NCBI GenBank assembly: GCA_013397845.1
Contig: VZTG01000486.1
Location: 1,221,816 to 1,285,815, forward strand
Length of the DNA: 64,000 nt
Direction of reading: 5' to 3'
Source: Melanocharis versteri
Lineage: Eukaryota; Chordata; Aves; Passeriformes; Melanocharitidae
In this document: one piece after another, positions 24,762-37,500 of the stretch
How the letters are laid out: each line of letters starts with the position of its first letter
Position numbering within the stretch: position 1 is the stretch's first letter
The notes under the pieces: model-generated
Databases searched by the model: none
What the model was told of the DNA's origin: nothing
Seen by the model: only the letters and a program-made list of their open reading frames with translations
Translations under genes and position numbers: made by a program

Positions 24762-27700
24762 CTTAAATGGAAAAAAAAAAAACAACAACTTTGAGTTTAA
24801 AAGTTGAAAAAATATGTTAGTTCATCATAACAAATTTAACATCTTTATAACCAATTCCAAAACAAAACTGCAAATTTGAAATCCGGCACCATTGTTAGCC
24901 CATGTCCATGAGTTCAACTGTTCCAGTAACACTTGTATGCAAGATCTCAAAAATGCTTTCTTTGGCTGAGCACATTTGCAAGGATCAAATTCATTTCATG
25001 TCACCCACTGTATTTTGAAGTTTCCAATGTAGAGGAAAATAGCAAAAGAAGGAAAAGACGTAATACTCTTCAGCCAGAGAAACCTTTCATACTCTACAGC
25101 TAATGAGTGTAACTACAGTGGCTGTGATAACTTCTGGCACCTGCCTCAACTAGGAAGAAAGCGAACAACATACCCAGTAACAGTATCTATGCTGAAGTCT
25201 CTCAACTTATTTCACAGAGTCACTAAGCAGTCCCTCAATGCTGCAACGAACTTTAATGTTTCACTTTGAAATCCCTCCACAGGACGATCATACGAATTCT
25301 TCCAATGGCCGGGCCCCAGCTTGTTTTAAAAAATTATGACATGCCTTCAGGCTGTTTAGATTCTTTAGCATTTTTTTTTAATGTCTTTTCAAGAGTACAT
25401 ACACATGAACAACAAAGTAGGGTAAATTTTCAGCTATTTGATGGTGTTCCCCAAAGATAACAGAAGGCCTAGGGAGAGTTAATAGTGTCCTTTTACAAAT
25501 TTCATCACTCACTATGTATGTGTATCACACAATATCAAGTATTATAGATACCTGAATTTCTTAATAAAATACACAATCACTGTTTTTTCAAATACTTTGC
25601 AAAAAAATAATCTGCCTGAAAATTCAGATGGAGGCAAATACGGAAGAAAGGGATGTATACAGGATAAGGAAAGAGGAATGTAAAATAACATTAAGAAAAA
25701 TTACAAATAGGCACAAAGAACCTCCAAGTCTCTACTAGTGTAAGAACTGAGAGGGCCATCAAAACCAGATGATCCGATCGGACTGTACTTCCCAAGAGTC
25801 TTCCCTGATTAAAAGGTTGTGAGACTGTAGCTTTACACTCATTCATTCAGAGTGTGCTGACTTCATCAGAAACTGCCTTCATCTCTCACTTCAGTCCCAT
25901 TATCTTACCCCTCAGGAGCCCTGATACCTGTTGATCCTACTCTGTGGTTAAGGCTGGATCAATAAAAGCATCACAATTTAGGAAAATGAACCAGCCAAAC
26001 AACAAACACCACCACAAGTCAAGCAAACACTCCCTGAAGAGCAGTTACTGACCAGTTAATTTTAATTAATCTAAGTTAGTTTTACAAACAGCTGTGTGAA
26101 CATCACTAAGGTGAGGCAATCCCCTGGGGAATGAATCAAGGGCTGCCACTGAAAAACTAGTATAAAGTGCATTCAGGTGGCTCCTAACACACTACAGCCT
26201 AGCTGCCACTCAGCCATCAGTGTCTCTGGATCTTCATTTTCTGTTACGGAAACAATACTACATAAAAAATATTCAGAGTAATTTCCATGAGAATTCATGG
26301 AAACTACTCATTCATAAGAAGCAGATGCTTTAAAGTTAGTTGCAAGGAACAGATTACAATCAATAATGGGTAGACCTGAAAATGTTAAGAACAGCTTATA
26401 GGATTAATGTACTTTATGAGAATCTCTTTACACAGGTATATTGGATATACATACAAAATATTGGGTACTTATGCTATACAACACTGATCCTGAAGGGACC
26501 AGCACCTGTAGTTTTTGGGGTGGGGGTTAGCAAAAATCTGACTCCAAAAATCACACAGCAAATGACAAGAGAAGGTAATTCTCTGTGTAAGGTGGAATAC
26601 TTCAGGAATGTGAATTAAAACAAAATATTACAGAAACCATGGTCAAAAGCTGCATTTTCAGCTTTCCACCTTTCCCCACACCAGTACACGCTAAACTGAA
26701 GTTAAAAACAAAACTCAATGAGTTCTTGTTTCTGTCCTTTTAGGATTTTCACACAGCCCTAAAAAAAAAATCACAGTCCTAAAATGTGTTAAGGGATCAC
26801 ATTGTATTCTACACAGGTACGGCATATCACAGTAAGCGCTGGCAATACTTAGAGACTTTGGGGATAAAATACATATTCTCTGTACAGCTACATCCAAGAC
26901 TTCTCAAAAAAGGAAACCCACTTTTCTCTTGGCAAGTTTTTGACCAAGGCAAGATGGTGCAAAGACACTCCTATTCCCATTCATGAAAGAAGGAAGCGAT
27001 CAGAAGAAAAATCTCCTGTGTGTTTCCCGGTACCAAAGGCTTTTTAAGAGTCACTGAGTCATGACTACAAGACAATTTAGCAACTCATGCAGTTGTTTCT
27101 GGCTTCAAAGACAAGAATCACACCTTATTACAGTAACTGGAATGCCATTCGAAAGATCTTAAGTAACAAAGGTAATTAAGATACGGTTGCTATTTGAAGA
27201 AAAGTATTTACTACAGGTAAGTTAATATTTTTCTTCTATTCACATTATCTAATACTTGCAAACTGACAGCCAGTGATCTTAAGATGGGTATCTTAAGGCA
27301 GTATTTCCTGGCACGTGCAGGTTCTCACATAACTTCTTGTCTCCAATAACAGCACCTGAACTTCCAGGTCTTTCACTGTCTCAACAGTCTAGGGAGATAC
27401 ACTGCTGCAAGTCAGGCTCAAGGACACAGATAAATAACATATCCCAAGGAATCCGTAACACTTAAAGTAATTAACAGATTCTTTCTTAACTTCATTTTCT
27501 AGCGACATGTCCACCTATGAATTTCAAGTAATTTTCAGGTGCGCATTTCATGAAGGAGAGTTTGAGAACTCCATTTCAAATCTTATTAGGATGCTGGCAA
27601 AAATCTTTGTGGTCTTTGCACGGTTCCACAAAATGTTAATGCTATGTAAATTTATGAACAGAAGACTATGTTACTGCCCCCTATAGATGCTCATAGGAAA

Positions 27701-30700
27701 AAAAAAGTTTTACAAAAGTAATGAAGCAGCTTCTCTCTTGTTGATGACAATTATTTGTGGCAAGTGTCAGTCAGTATTTACAGGAACAATTAGTTTCCCC
27801 ACATCAAAAATATACGTTGTATAACCAAAAAAACCCCAGAGCTGCAAAGAAAATTCCCAAGTCTTTTGTGAATATCCTTCGGTGTTCTACAAAGGGAGAA
27901 CACAGACTTGTCATTCCTGTCAGAATCAGAAAAAGCATCAGCAGATAAAAGAAAAGTTGGCTTAAGTGAAAATACTCAACTTTCACTTTTCTCTTATAGA
28001 GTGGATGTTTTCTACCCATAAAAATATTTGCCACCATTTAAAGATAAAAGGCACTGAAGAAAAAGACTGGGAAGTTAAAGCAGAGAGAGAGACGTCCATA
28101 GCATATCAGAAAATTATGGTCAGGTTCCTTTAAAAGTGGGTAAGCCCTTATCACAAATCTTAGAACAAAAATCTAGTACAGGAATAACCGCAGGACAAAC
28201 TGCAATGACTGAAGACGATGGGTGGAAAGAGACAGCCTCTTGTAATGCTTTTTGTGAGATAAATGAAAGGAAGTTTCAACTACAGCTGAACTTCTGAAAC
28301 GCCAGATTCCCCGGATCCAGGCAGAAGACTAACATGAAGTCTTGTAAAGGAATCTGTCCCATTTCTCATATGCATATTCCTGGTAATAATGATGTTTAAA
28401 ACATTTAAACAAATGTCTTCTGATGAAGACAATCATTCACTGTCTACACTAAATGACAGCTGCACTGTGGAAGTAGGACCAAGACATGACTGACATGTAA
28501 TTCTTGGGAGTCACAAACAGCATAGAAAAAACAGTATAAAAGCTCTTGAGATCTAACTGGCAATGGATTTTTTTTTCTTTTCTCTGAGTATATGAGACTC
28601 ACAAAGGTAGCTGCTTGATGGTTACTCTTTCTTATTTTTCCTTCTCTTGGAAAATTCCAAGTTGCTGGAAGTTGCTCAAATGATGTTTTAGCATCTACTG
28701 AAAGCTGCCAGGAAGGAGATCACTGAAAAACAGCAGTCCTAAGGTAGGAAATCTTGCCCAGCCTTTTAACAGATAGAAAAACTCCCTAGATGTTTTATTT
28801 TGAGACAAGCTCAGGTAAGGCACAATGACCATAACCTGTACAGAAAGAAATGCCTAGCACATATTCAAAGGTCAGTGACAGGCTCCAAGTGCCATTTAGT
28901 CTATAGAGATAATGCCATATAATTAAACTTATCATTCATATTAATTATTTAAGTTGTTTGTTCATTACTTTAAATGATTAACCATAAAATAATTATTCGT
29001 AAGTTATTTACTGCTCATTTTACATTCCCACAGTGTTCATATTACCTGTATTGAAACTACCTCTTATATTTGCTATTAGAGACTTCAATGGAAATGGACA
29101 GAAATATAGAATATCCTGATTTGGAAGGGACCCACAAGAATCAGCGTCTACCTCCTGACTCCACACAGGGCAACCTAGAAGTTAAACCTCAGAGCAAGAA
29201 GTTAAACATCTCAGAGCAAGGGTCAAATGCTTCTTGAACAGGATTTGGGCAGTGACCACTTCCCAGGGAAGCTTGTCTCAGTGCCTGACCACCTAGCTAA
29301 CAATATTCATAAATAGTTATGGGCTTCATTCAACCCCTTAGCAATAAAATATGATGTAGCATGCGTACTGGAACCTAGGAACCACAAAGTAACACATAGC
29401 CCAGTAAAGTGAAAATATGGGCACACAAATGAGTTTCTACAAGGTGAGCTCAGGCATGAAGTTGGAGCACACATCGGGAAGCTCACAGGTGTTAAGAAGC
29501 ACACATTCTATTTATGATATTCTGTTTCCTGATCCTTTAGATGGGATATCGCAGTGGTACCGGAAAGCCAAAATAGCTATGGATCCATTGAGCACAGCAC
29601 TGTAATCCTGCATGTGCCATCTCTTGCTGCAACGAATGGTCTTCGCAGAAATTACTGGTGTGTGTACACAGGACACAATGTTACACATTCAGACTCTTAC
29701 ACACCCGTGTGAAGATGACAAAGTCTCCAGCATCTCTACAGGCCTGTGTGTTTTGATATTGGGGCCTAGCTGCAGATGTCATCAGAGAGGTTTCTTCTCA
29801 TCTGATTTTTTAAAGCCTACAGTGTGAATGGATACCTCCAAACTACTGCCCTGGCTCCATCACAGTCCACGGAAAGAAACAGGAATTTTAGAGAGCATTT
29901 TGTCTGACCAGAAGTGCATGTAATTTCAGAACAAGATGAATCATCTTGTGCTGCCCAAGTTGGTGGACTAGATCACTGCTTTACTACATAAGGACCACGT
30001 CTGGCTTGGGTATCTCCATTTAGTCAGAGCAATCTCACCTCCTGATACTCTACTCTTAAGAACGCAGATTCCAGAGGGATCTTGGGCATTGACTATGGAA
30101 AGGTCATTTTAAAGGGTTTTGAAACTGAAGAACATGGAATCGAAGATTGTTGTCCGCTCTCCCTATGAGACTTTCTCCATCCACTGAGAAGACACTCTTG
30201 CTGTGATTCCTGTTTACAACTGCCTCAGGTGGCAGTTCTTTGAAGTTATGGTTGTTCATTTGTTGTGATTAACATGACACCAGGAGAACATTACAACAGT
30301 AGCTCTTAGATACTCCACTCTTGCCTGACATGAAACCAAGGCGCACTTGCTGCTCTTTCAGGAACATCCACTCTCTCCTAGGGATGGCTACAGGGAGTTT
30401 CTAAGATAGAGCAGCTGTTGACCTCTCTTCCCTGTGACTGCTCAGTGTGAGAACACACTTCCCCATGTCCTTCTTCCCTCTTCCTACAGCACTGTTACTC
30501 CCTCCCCTTACTGTGCACATCACTAAGAATATTGTAGCAATGAGCAGAATTCCAGTACTACCATTTAATGAAGGAATCTCACAGCTGTGACAGGACAAAA
30601 GGAAATGGGCACAAACTGAAACACATGGAATTTTTTATGAATGTAAGAAAGACTGTGAGGGCAGTTAAATGTTGGAATAGCTTGCCCAGAGCAGCTGTGG

Positions 30701-33700
30701 GGCCTCCTTCCCTGCAGATATTCAAAAGCCATCTGGATATGCTCATGGGTAACCTGCTCTTGCGCTTGAGCAAAACGGTTTGAGTAGATGATCTCAAAAA
30801 GTGTCTGCTCATGTCAGTGATTTTGTGGTTTTGCGTCTCTGCTACTAGAGTGAACACGAACACAAACCTGCCTAGGTAGGCACACACCGAGTTTTTAATA
30901 ACCAAGTTCTCAAACTAGACCAACTACTGCTACTTCAGTTAAAGAGAGACTGAAGTCAAGCTCTAAAAAAATAAGAGGCATCTGGCTGCAAAAGCTATCA
31001 GAATATTAGACTGGCATAAATTCTAAATATCTATGAGACCATGGTAAAAAAGCCAAAAAACCCCAACAAAACAAACCCAAGAGACTGGCATAAAAATACA
31101 GTAGTTACAGAACTTACCAAAGACTTAGGCAGCTGTACGTTCTTTTTCCTCAGTTTCTTGCAGCCACAATATACTGTCAGTATTACAGTCAAGGTCCCAA
31201 TAACAACACACAGAATGATGATAACATGTGCACCTAAGAAGTTAAAGCAAAATCTACTAGGAATTTTTTAAAAACAAGCCACTGCTGTATCATTTAGAAT
31301 AATATCAGAAACTGTAATAGCTCAGAATGCTTAGCTGTAATGTGTGAATTTGTCAATCTACTACCTTTTTTCACTCAAGAAAACTTAAATCATAAAACTT
31401 TCATGGAGTAAATAAAAATTAGAATGACAGAAGCTTTTCAACATAATCACGTTTTTATAGAAATAAAGGAATTTTGCAACTAATTTTTTGTTCCTTAGAG
31501 ATGACAGATGGGGATGATGAGATTTGTACATTTTCCATGTGATATTAACTGATATAACTACACAGAGTTTATGTACAAGAAAAGTAAAATGTGAAATCTT
31601 CCAAAACACAGAATTGTTAACAATTACTAGTAGGACTCCACTAGTCTGACTCTCCTCAATGCACTCCCTGCTCCCTCATACAGCTATTCCTGTGCATTCA
31701 AGAAAACTGATTCTATCAATCTTATCTCTTTGCTGAAATTACAGGCCATAATGAAGTACAACTACAATGTTTTTAAGAGGTTCAGAGATATAAATTTGGG
31801 TCACTATCTGCCTTTTGTTCTCTTTAATTAAGAAAAAGACATTACTAACTTAATGACTGTAAGTTTATAGTTGCTTCAAATTTAAAGTCTATATACATTT
31901 TCCTCAGTGATGAGGCAGAGCAAAAAGCCAGCTGCTAGAAGAGACAACGCCTACAAAAACCACACAGCTCAGTGAATGATCCATTTGTGACTTTTTAACT
32001 ACACCAGTGATCATGCGCAATAGAAATAGGTTTTGTGATACCAGCAAAACAGGAAAAACACCCCAAAAAAGAGTCAGGGTCACTTGAAAATAATACATGA
32101 TCTGTAAAGGTCAGAACTGTCAAAGTGCATTTGGAAAAGAATGACTAAGCTTTCCTTACTTTTTCTATTCTCCCAAAGGCATCCCATGGCTATATCAAGA
32201 GCTCAAATACTTGCTAGATCAGATCTGTGTTCAGATTCGGTATGTTCTTAATATAGCATTAGAATCCTCTTACTCAATGTCTGCTTGGGAGCAACAGGAG
32301 TGCAGCTTTCCTCTGATGGAGTGCCAATGATCAGATCATCAAAAGCTCCTCTTGCTGAAACACAGTAAATGGAACTTTCAGCAGGAACTGCGATTTTGAG
32401 GCTACACTTATGCATTGTACAGTTGTCCTCGTAGAGCTCTTCAGTCTGAAAAAAAAAAGAAAGACACATTACATCATTTGACTTACTACAACGTTACAGT
32501 ACCTTCCACCACTTCCAAAAACGCTAAAACACTATTAGATGTGTTTCCTACATCACCCATATGCCTTGCAACAGCTGTGTGAACATCAGCTTACTGGCTA
32601 CCTTAAGATGTCATATTTGATCAGACATGGTATTTTCCATAAATAAAAATAAAAATAAAATTTGTGCTGTTCATAGTAGAGATTCACATTCCTAATTTAT
32701 TTATAAAACCTGTACCTGGATGCACATGAAAACCTAACTGTAAGTAAACACACCTATCGTAATTTTCCTCGCGTTCGCCCTCCACGATTGCTAAATAATC
32801 TGGTATAAATACCTTGAAAGGTAATTTTCTTAAATGAAAGGTCTCTTTAGACAAGTGAGAGGGGCACAAGTAAAGTTACCAACGTTTTAGCATATATGCA
32901 GAAACAGTAGCATGCGGTTGAGTAACTCTTACCTTGTGTACAGCTAACGCAATAATCTCATTTTTGTTGTAAGCATTCATTTGGACAGCTAAAATCCAGA
33001 CCTTTCCTTCACGCATCTCATTGAAATGTGCTCAACATTTTAGGTGTTCAACTGTTTTCTCACCATCTGTTAGCTCCATGTGTCATAGGTGTAAATCCCT
33101 TGTATAGGCATTTAATGTAAACAAGTGGTTTTAATTTTAAATTTTATTTTTGGAACCTACCTTATTTTCACTATCCCGAACAGTCACCAAGTACTCAAGC
33201 TTTGAATAAATGTCTTCAACACAAGAAAGAGGGAATACATGATGGTAAATATCAACCACGATTTTATCACCATGTCTTGAGAGATTCAGTTTTGGCGATC
33301 CTATTTTTCCTGCAACACATTGCACCATTGCTATCAGGCCAAAGCTTTTAACATAAAATATGGTATTTATACTTAGCTTCCCAAAATTCATCAGAGATTT
33401 GAGAAAAATTACATATTTATTTCCATGCTGTTAATATTGCATAGCTGTGGTAAGACCTCTCTGTTGCTTAGAAGTAATGAAGGCATTTGGATACATTAAC
33501 TAATCAGTTTCTAAAATGGAAACAGATAGTCCATAAAGAATTTCACTGTTAAGCAATTCAACTTTCCTACACACATAAGGTCATAAAAATTCAGCTGACA
33601 ACAGAAAAAACTAACAGCAATTAAACATACACATGAACAAGAACCAAACACAAGATCCTGCTGACTAGATCCCATCATAAAACACCTCAGTTAAAAACAA

Positions 33701-35416
33701 TACTGCACTGATACAAAGGCTATACGAAAAGCTAAATAAATCTCACCATGAGCAACATTTGGAAACTTTGGATTTCCTATGGCAACGGCCTATGTGAATT
33801 ATTCATGTCTAATGGTCTGACTGAACACAAGTTTCTTGTTCAATGGGAAAAAGATTTTGTCTCTTTTCTCCATACATGGCTACCAATTCTCTGGAAACTG
33901 CCACACTGAGCATTACTACCATGACTTCTGTCCCTTTGTCAAACTCCAGAAACCAACCACTGTTTCAAGTCATAGGACTGTTGGGTGGGGACAGAATCAT
34001 AGCAGAAAACAAAGAGGGACTCCACTCCTTCAGCTCCAGCAATGCACAAATCCATCTCTAGCTAAAGCATAGCCCAAGTCAGATAGAATCTCATGGGCCA
34101 GGTTCTCCCTGAAAGCTGGAATGGAGCAAGCATGGTAAGAAGTCTCTTGGTCTTTCCTGACTCTGTTGCATTTCCCTTGCACTGCCCATGCAATGCCAGG
34201 GCCTGCCACACTGGATTGTAGATACAAAATTTACTTTTACAGTATTGATGTTAAAGACTGATTTTTCCCAAAGCAGCCCAATGGATTTACATGAAGAACT
34301 AGTAACTTAGTTATCCAGTTACAGCTCCTAGATAGTACCTAGATACCTGAAGCTATCAGTACACAGCATTCTACTGCCAAGCAACGCATCATTACTTCAA
34401 TGATGCCTAAAGGTTCATGTTGTCTGGTGACAGTTTCCTACCCTAAACTGGTGTCTGGGGCACCAGGCAAGAATATGGGAAGGATTCAGAGTGCACCTTC
34501 AGCATCACCTTCTTGCCTTTAGACATTTTGAAACAAATACTTAGATACCACAGAGTCAGGGCTAACAAGTACCATGAAGTTCCTACTAAGCAATCATCAC
34601 ATTTCATTTCATCCTGGACTCCTGGCTTTAAGATATTCCCAAATGCAATGCAATAACAGGGCAAAAAGTAATTACTAGCTTTCTAAATTTTTGGAAAAAA
34701 TTACAAGGTTTAGTTTAGATACAACTTACCATCCTTTTGCAAAACAAACTCATTTGTCTCGACATATTCAGACTGTTGTGACCCAACAACAGCTTTAACT
34801 CGAAACCAATGAGATGAATAAGGGTCACATATTTCCTCTGAGAGATCACAAAAATGATCTGAAGTGTTCACACAGGCTGAGACGCTCTTATAGGAACCCA
34901 AACTGTAAAACAGATCACATAATAGTTAACACAATTTCAACTGCACAATTCTGTACAATACCCTGCCTGTAATAAAAAACTGAGGGCGGCCAGGACCTAT
35001 GAGGGCACAGATTGCCCAGGGAGGTTGAGGAGTCTCATCCCTGGGGACATTCAAAAGCCAACTGGACATAGTCTTGGATGACCTGCTCAAGCAAGGGGTT
35101 TGGACCAGATGACTTCCAGAGATCTCTGCAAACCTCAACCATCCTGTTACTTGACAAATTTTGCCTTAATTCACATTTGGGCAACCTTCATCCTACATGA
35201 CTTCACCACATAGAAACAAAAGAATTCACCATGGACTGACTGCTTTTATACGCTTCTAGAGAATATCAGGTATAGGAAATAACAAGATAGTAAGAACTTA
35301 CTTGTAAGGCTTGATTTCCACAATAAAATGAGGAGTTTCAGACACAGATGGGTACTGCCAATGCAAAACTGTTTTGAAATTTTCAGATGTTACTACAATC
35401 TCCGTTGGTGAAGGCA
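24261..35416 (-). CDS. IFNGR1: Interferon-gamma receptor 1, exons 2-7 (exon 1 not visible)
   Basis: Ligand-binding chain of the type II interferon receptor, a single-pass plasma-membrane protein that signals through JAK1 and STAT1. Exons are 35302-35416, 34730-34902, 33161-33309, 32274-32445, 31118-31233 and 24261-24761. All have GT/AG sites and compatible phases, giving 407 residues plus a split first codon before the stop. Exons 2-5 encode two fibronectin-III domains, exon 6 the transmembrane helix and exon 7 the cytoplasmic tail. LPKSL (JAK1 docking) and YDKPH (STAT1 docking after tyrosine phosphorylation) are both intact, and the protein ends YRPTE, a near-terminal motif of the human receptor. 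The tail encoded by exon 7 is 166 residues, shorter than I recall for human. The signal-peptide exon is missing, probably in the assembly gap at 44498-44617. Identity comes from remembered family sequence. Confidence 0.95.
29098..29295 (-). mobile_element. CR1 LINE 3' fragment in IFNGR1 intron 6
   Basis: ATAGAATATCCTGATTTGGA followed by AGGGACCCACAAGAATCA and GGGCAACCTAGAAGTTAAAC match the reversed 3' end of a CR1 subfamily. A short internal duplication (AGAGCAAGAAGTTAAAC...) is visible near 29190-29220. Confidence 0.75.
30575..30835 (+). mobile_element. CR1 LINE 3' fragment in IFNGR1 intron 6
   Basis: The plus-strand translation reads RTKGNGHKLKHMEFFMNVRK, then WNSLPRAAVGPPSLQIFKSH, the extreme C-terminal region of CR1 ORF2. 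A degraded 3' end follows. Confidence 0.88.
31118..31233 (-). CDS. IFNGR1: IFNGR1 exon 6 (transmembrane helix and JAK1 motif)
   Basis: Acceptor ...AACTTCTTAG and donor GTAAGTTC. AHVIIILCVVIGTLTVILTV is a single hydrophobic helix, followed by YCGCKKLRKKN, a basic stop-transfer stretch. The exon ends LPKSL (31118-31132), the membrane-proximal motif that binds JAK1 in mammalian IFNGR1. The cysteines right after the helix could be palmitoylated (inference). Confidence 0.95.
32274..32445 (-). CDS. IFNGR1: IFNGR1 exon 5 (end of domain D2)
   Basis: Acceptor ...TTTTTTTTCAG and donor GTAAGAGG. It encodes TEELYEDNCTMHKCSLKIAV, then PAESSIYCVSARGAFDD and ESCTPVAPKQTL. Both domain-D2 disulfide pairs (DNC...KC and YCVSA...SC) are kept as in human, and NCT is a sequon. 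Confidence 0.94.
33161..33309 (-). CDS. IFNGR1: IFNGR1 exon 4 (start of domain D2)
   Basis: Acceptor ...CATTGCTGCAG-like (TGTTGCAG) and donor GTAGGTTC. The translation is KIGSPKLNLSRHGDKIVVDI followed by YHHVFPLSCVEDIYSKLEYL and VTVRDSENK. The K-I-G-x-P-K-L opening of domain D2 is a strong family signature. It has one cysteine, PLSC, matching the human cysteine before the Y-I-R-V strand. Confidence 0.93.
34730..34902 (-). CDS. IFNGR1: IFNGR1 exon 3 (rest of domain D1)
   Basis: Acceptor ...GTTTTACAG and donor GTAAGTTG. It contains SACVNTSDHFCDLSEEICDP, then SSHWFRVKAVVGSQQSEYVE and TNEFVLQKD. The WxRVKA strand and the first cysteine pair (C...C with a sequon NTS) are conserved. Two differences from human stand out: an extra cysteine in EEICDP, and Gln where human has Cys just before the R/K-D-G-K-I-G boundary. 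Confidence 0.94.
35000..35155 (+). mobile_element. CR1 LINE 3' fragment in IFNGR1 intron 2
   Basis: CAGATTGCCCAGGGAGGTTG, then GAGTCTCATCCCTGGGGACATTC-type text and TGGACCAGATGACTTCCAGA are the final part of a CR1. It sits in the 399-bp intron between exons 2 and 3. Confidence 0.85.
35302..35416 (-). CDS. IFNGR1: IFNGR1 exon 2 (start of domain D1)
   Basis: Acceptor ...TTAATTCTAG and donor GTAAGTTC. The translation is PSPTEIVVTSENFKTVLHWQ, then YPSVSETPHFIVEIKPY. It corresponds to the start of mature human IFNGR1 (P-T-P-T...YWEY). The exon begins with two bases of a split codon that exon 1 must supply with one base, so exon 1 has to end in phase 1. Confidence 0.92.
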
Positions 35417-36839
35417 CTAGAATTAAGAGAACAATTGCACTTTGATAAACAGACCTTTGCAAACACAAGAACGGCCAAATGTACTTCTAAATTATTTGGA
35501 AAAGGTGCTAAACATAAAAATCACAAATACTTCCCTCAGATGAGCTAGTCTGTCACCAGTACAAACACCTATGCACCCTGCAAGCTGATTTATTATTCAT
35601 CTCTCCTGCAGAGACAGCTTTTGTCCTCTCTGCAACATCAGATAACCGATGCCCACTGAAAGCAATGCCATCAGACAGCCTGTATCAGGTCCATAAGCAG
35701 TGATGATTATACCCCTGTGTTTGTCTTTTACAGATGTAACAGCAAGACAGATTGTAAGACGCTACTCAAATTAGAGGAGATTAGCCCAGTTCCTGTACAT
35801 TTCTCTTGCTGTTCAGAAATCGAATTAGAGTGGATGGGCTGGGAGATGGTACCAGAGCTGGAGTATCAAGGCCAAAATAAAACAGGCCTGCTAGGAAAAG
35901 CCTGGATTCCCTATGAATTTCTAACAGTGATACTTCTACCACTCCAGCAGTATTTTCAGTAAGCTGTGATGACCAAAATAAAGTACAAACATTTGTAAGG
36001 AATTGGAACACTGAAGCTACAATATAGTTCCATTTGAAGGAAAGCATTTGAACTACACTTAGCAAACAATATCAGACATAATATAGTAAAGCAATCCAAA
36101 ATAAGTAACACCACTGACAGTCTTCCATGTGCAGCAAGTATCTGTTTTAAGCGGCACCCACAACAAGGATATCAAGGAGCAGCTGCAGGGGAAGGAAAAT
36201 TACAGGATCCTGTAAGGGTTGAAGGCTGCCACATGACACTCAGGAAGACAAGAGAAATTAAGGTCACTCAACTGAATTTAACTGATACAAGTCAGCTTCT
36301 CAGTGTCTGGTTTGGCACCCTTAGTATTCTCAGTGTGGCTTTGACAAAATGTTGAGGGAACTCATATTTGACCTGCTCTACAGAGCTCCTTGTTCACAAA
36401 GCAAGTACTGCAACTTCACCCTGTGATATATTTAGGGAAAGTAAACAATTTTCACATTCTGAGAACAAGACCACAAATATAACACATTACTGAAAGTAAT
36501 ACGCAAAGGCTGAGATATGCTATTGACCACAAAGGTTTGATACATGTAATATAGATCACTCTGCAAATGGTTCTGTGGTTTATGTTTCAGTACATACAAA
36601 AGTGGTATTTGAGCTATTGGAAAAAAAGGAACATAATCATCAAATTCATAACCACAAGAAAAAAAAGGTGACAAGTTGACAGAAGAGGTGTCAAGCACAC
36701 AGATGGGCCAAAGCACAAAAACCGTATCTCAAATATGCAGTTTTAAGTCACAGTGTAGCTAGCCTCACAAAATTTCAACTTTTGTGTACTATTATACAAA
36801 AGAACCTGCTTAACAAAAGGGCTTGACCTCAGACCACGA

Positions 36840-37500
36840 AAGGAGGTAGCAAATGTTACAACAGGACCCCTCCATCATCTGCCTAAGGTTTGGGGAGGTC
36901 ACTGCTGAGTGGAAGCCAGCCACTATTCCAATTCACAAGGGTATGAGGAAAGACCCAGAAAACCAGACCTGTCAGCCTAACTTCAGCACCTGGAAAAATG
37001 GAGAAGATCATGTTGGGTGCTCTGGAAAGACATTGAAAGAACAATACAATCACCAGGAACAGTCAACAGGGGTTCACAAAGTTAAAGTCCTGTTCAGCTG
37101 ATTTATTACCTGCCTAGTGGGTGAAAGGAAGGCAATGGATGTACTTTTCCTGGATTTTAGTACAGCTTTTGATACTCACTGTCCCTCACTGTGTTCTTCC
37201 AAATAAGCTGGCACGTGCAGGTTCACAGCACAGTGAGTGAAGAACTGGCTGAAGGGCAGAGCTCAAAGGGTTGCTGTGAATGGGGCTGCACCCGGCTGAG
37301 GACCAGCAGTGTTCCCTGGGGCCCAGTTCTAGAGCCTGTTCTGCTCAGTATTTTTATCAACCATCTGGGTGCAGGAGTTGAATGCACCTTGGGCAAATTT
37401 GCCAATGATAATGAACAGGGAGGCGCTGTCTACCCTCTCAAGGCATGCGAGGCCTTGCAGAGGGAGCTAAACAAATGGTCTGCGTTGTCTAGCACACAGC
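36840..37500 (+). mobile_element. CR1 LINE, reverse-transcriptase middle part
   Basis: Degraded plus-strand copy in IFNGR1 intron 1. It reads ATIPIHKGMRKDPENQTCQP early. Later a CR1 palm-region equivalent with WGPVLEPVLLSIFINHLG and a corrupted version of the FADD motif (FANDN) is visible. Frameshifts and stops make it inactive. Confidence 0.82.

Larger units (their letters stand above)
24762..31117 (-). other. IFNGR1 intron 6 (6.4 kb)
   Basis: Separates the transmembrane exon from the tail exon. Apart from two CR1 fragments (about 29.1 and 30.6 kb) I see no gene, RNA or obvious conserved block in it. Confidence 0.85.

Noticed and set aside
24478..24807. 109-residue plus-strand frame
   Set aside because: Antisense shadow of IFNGR1 exon 7. 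Its serine-rich composition mirrors the acidic tail on the other strand.
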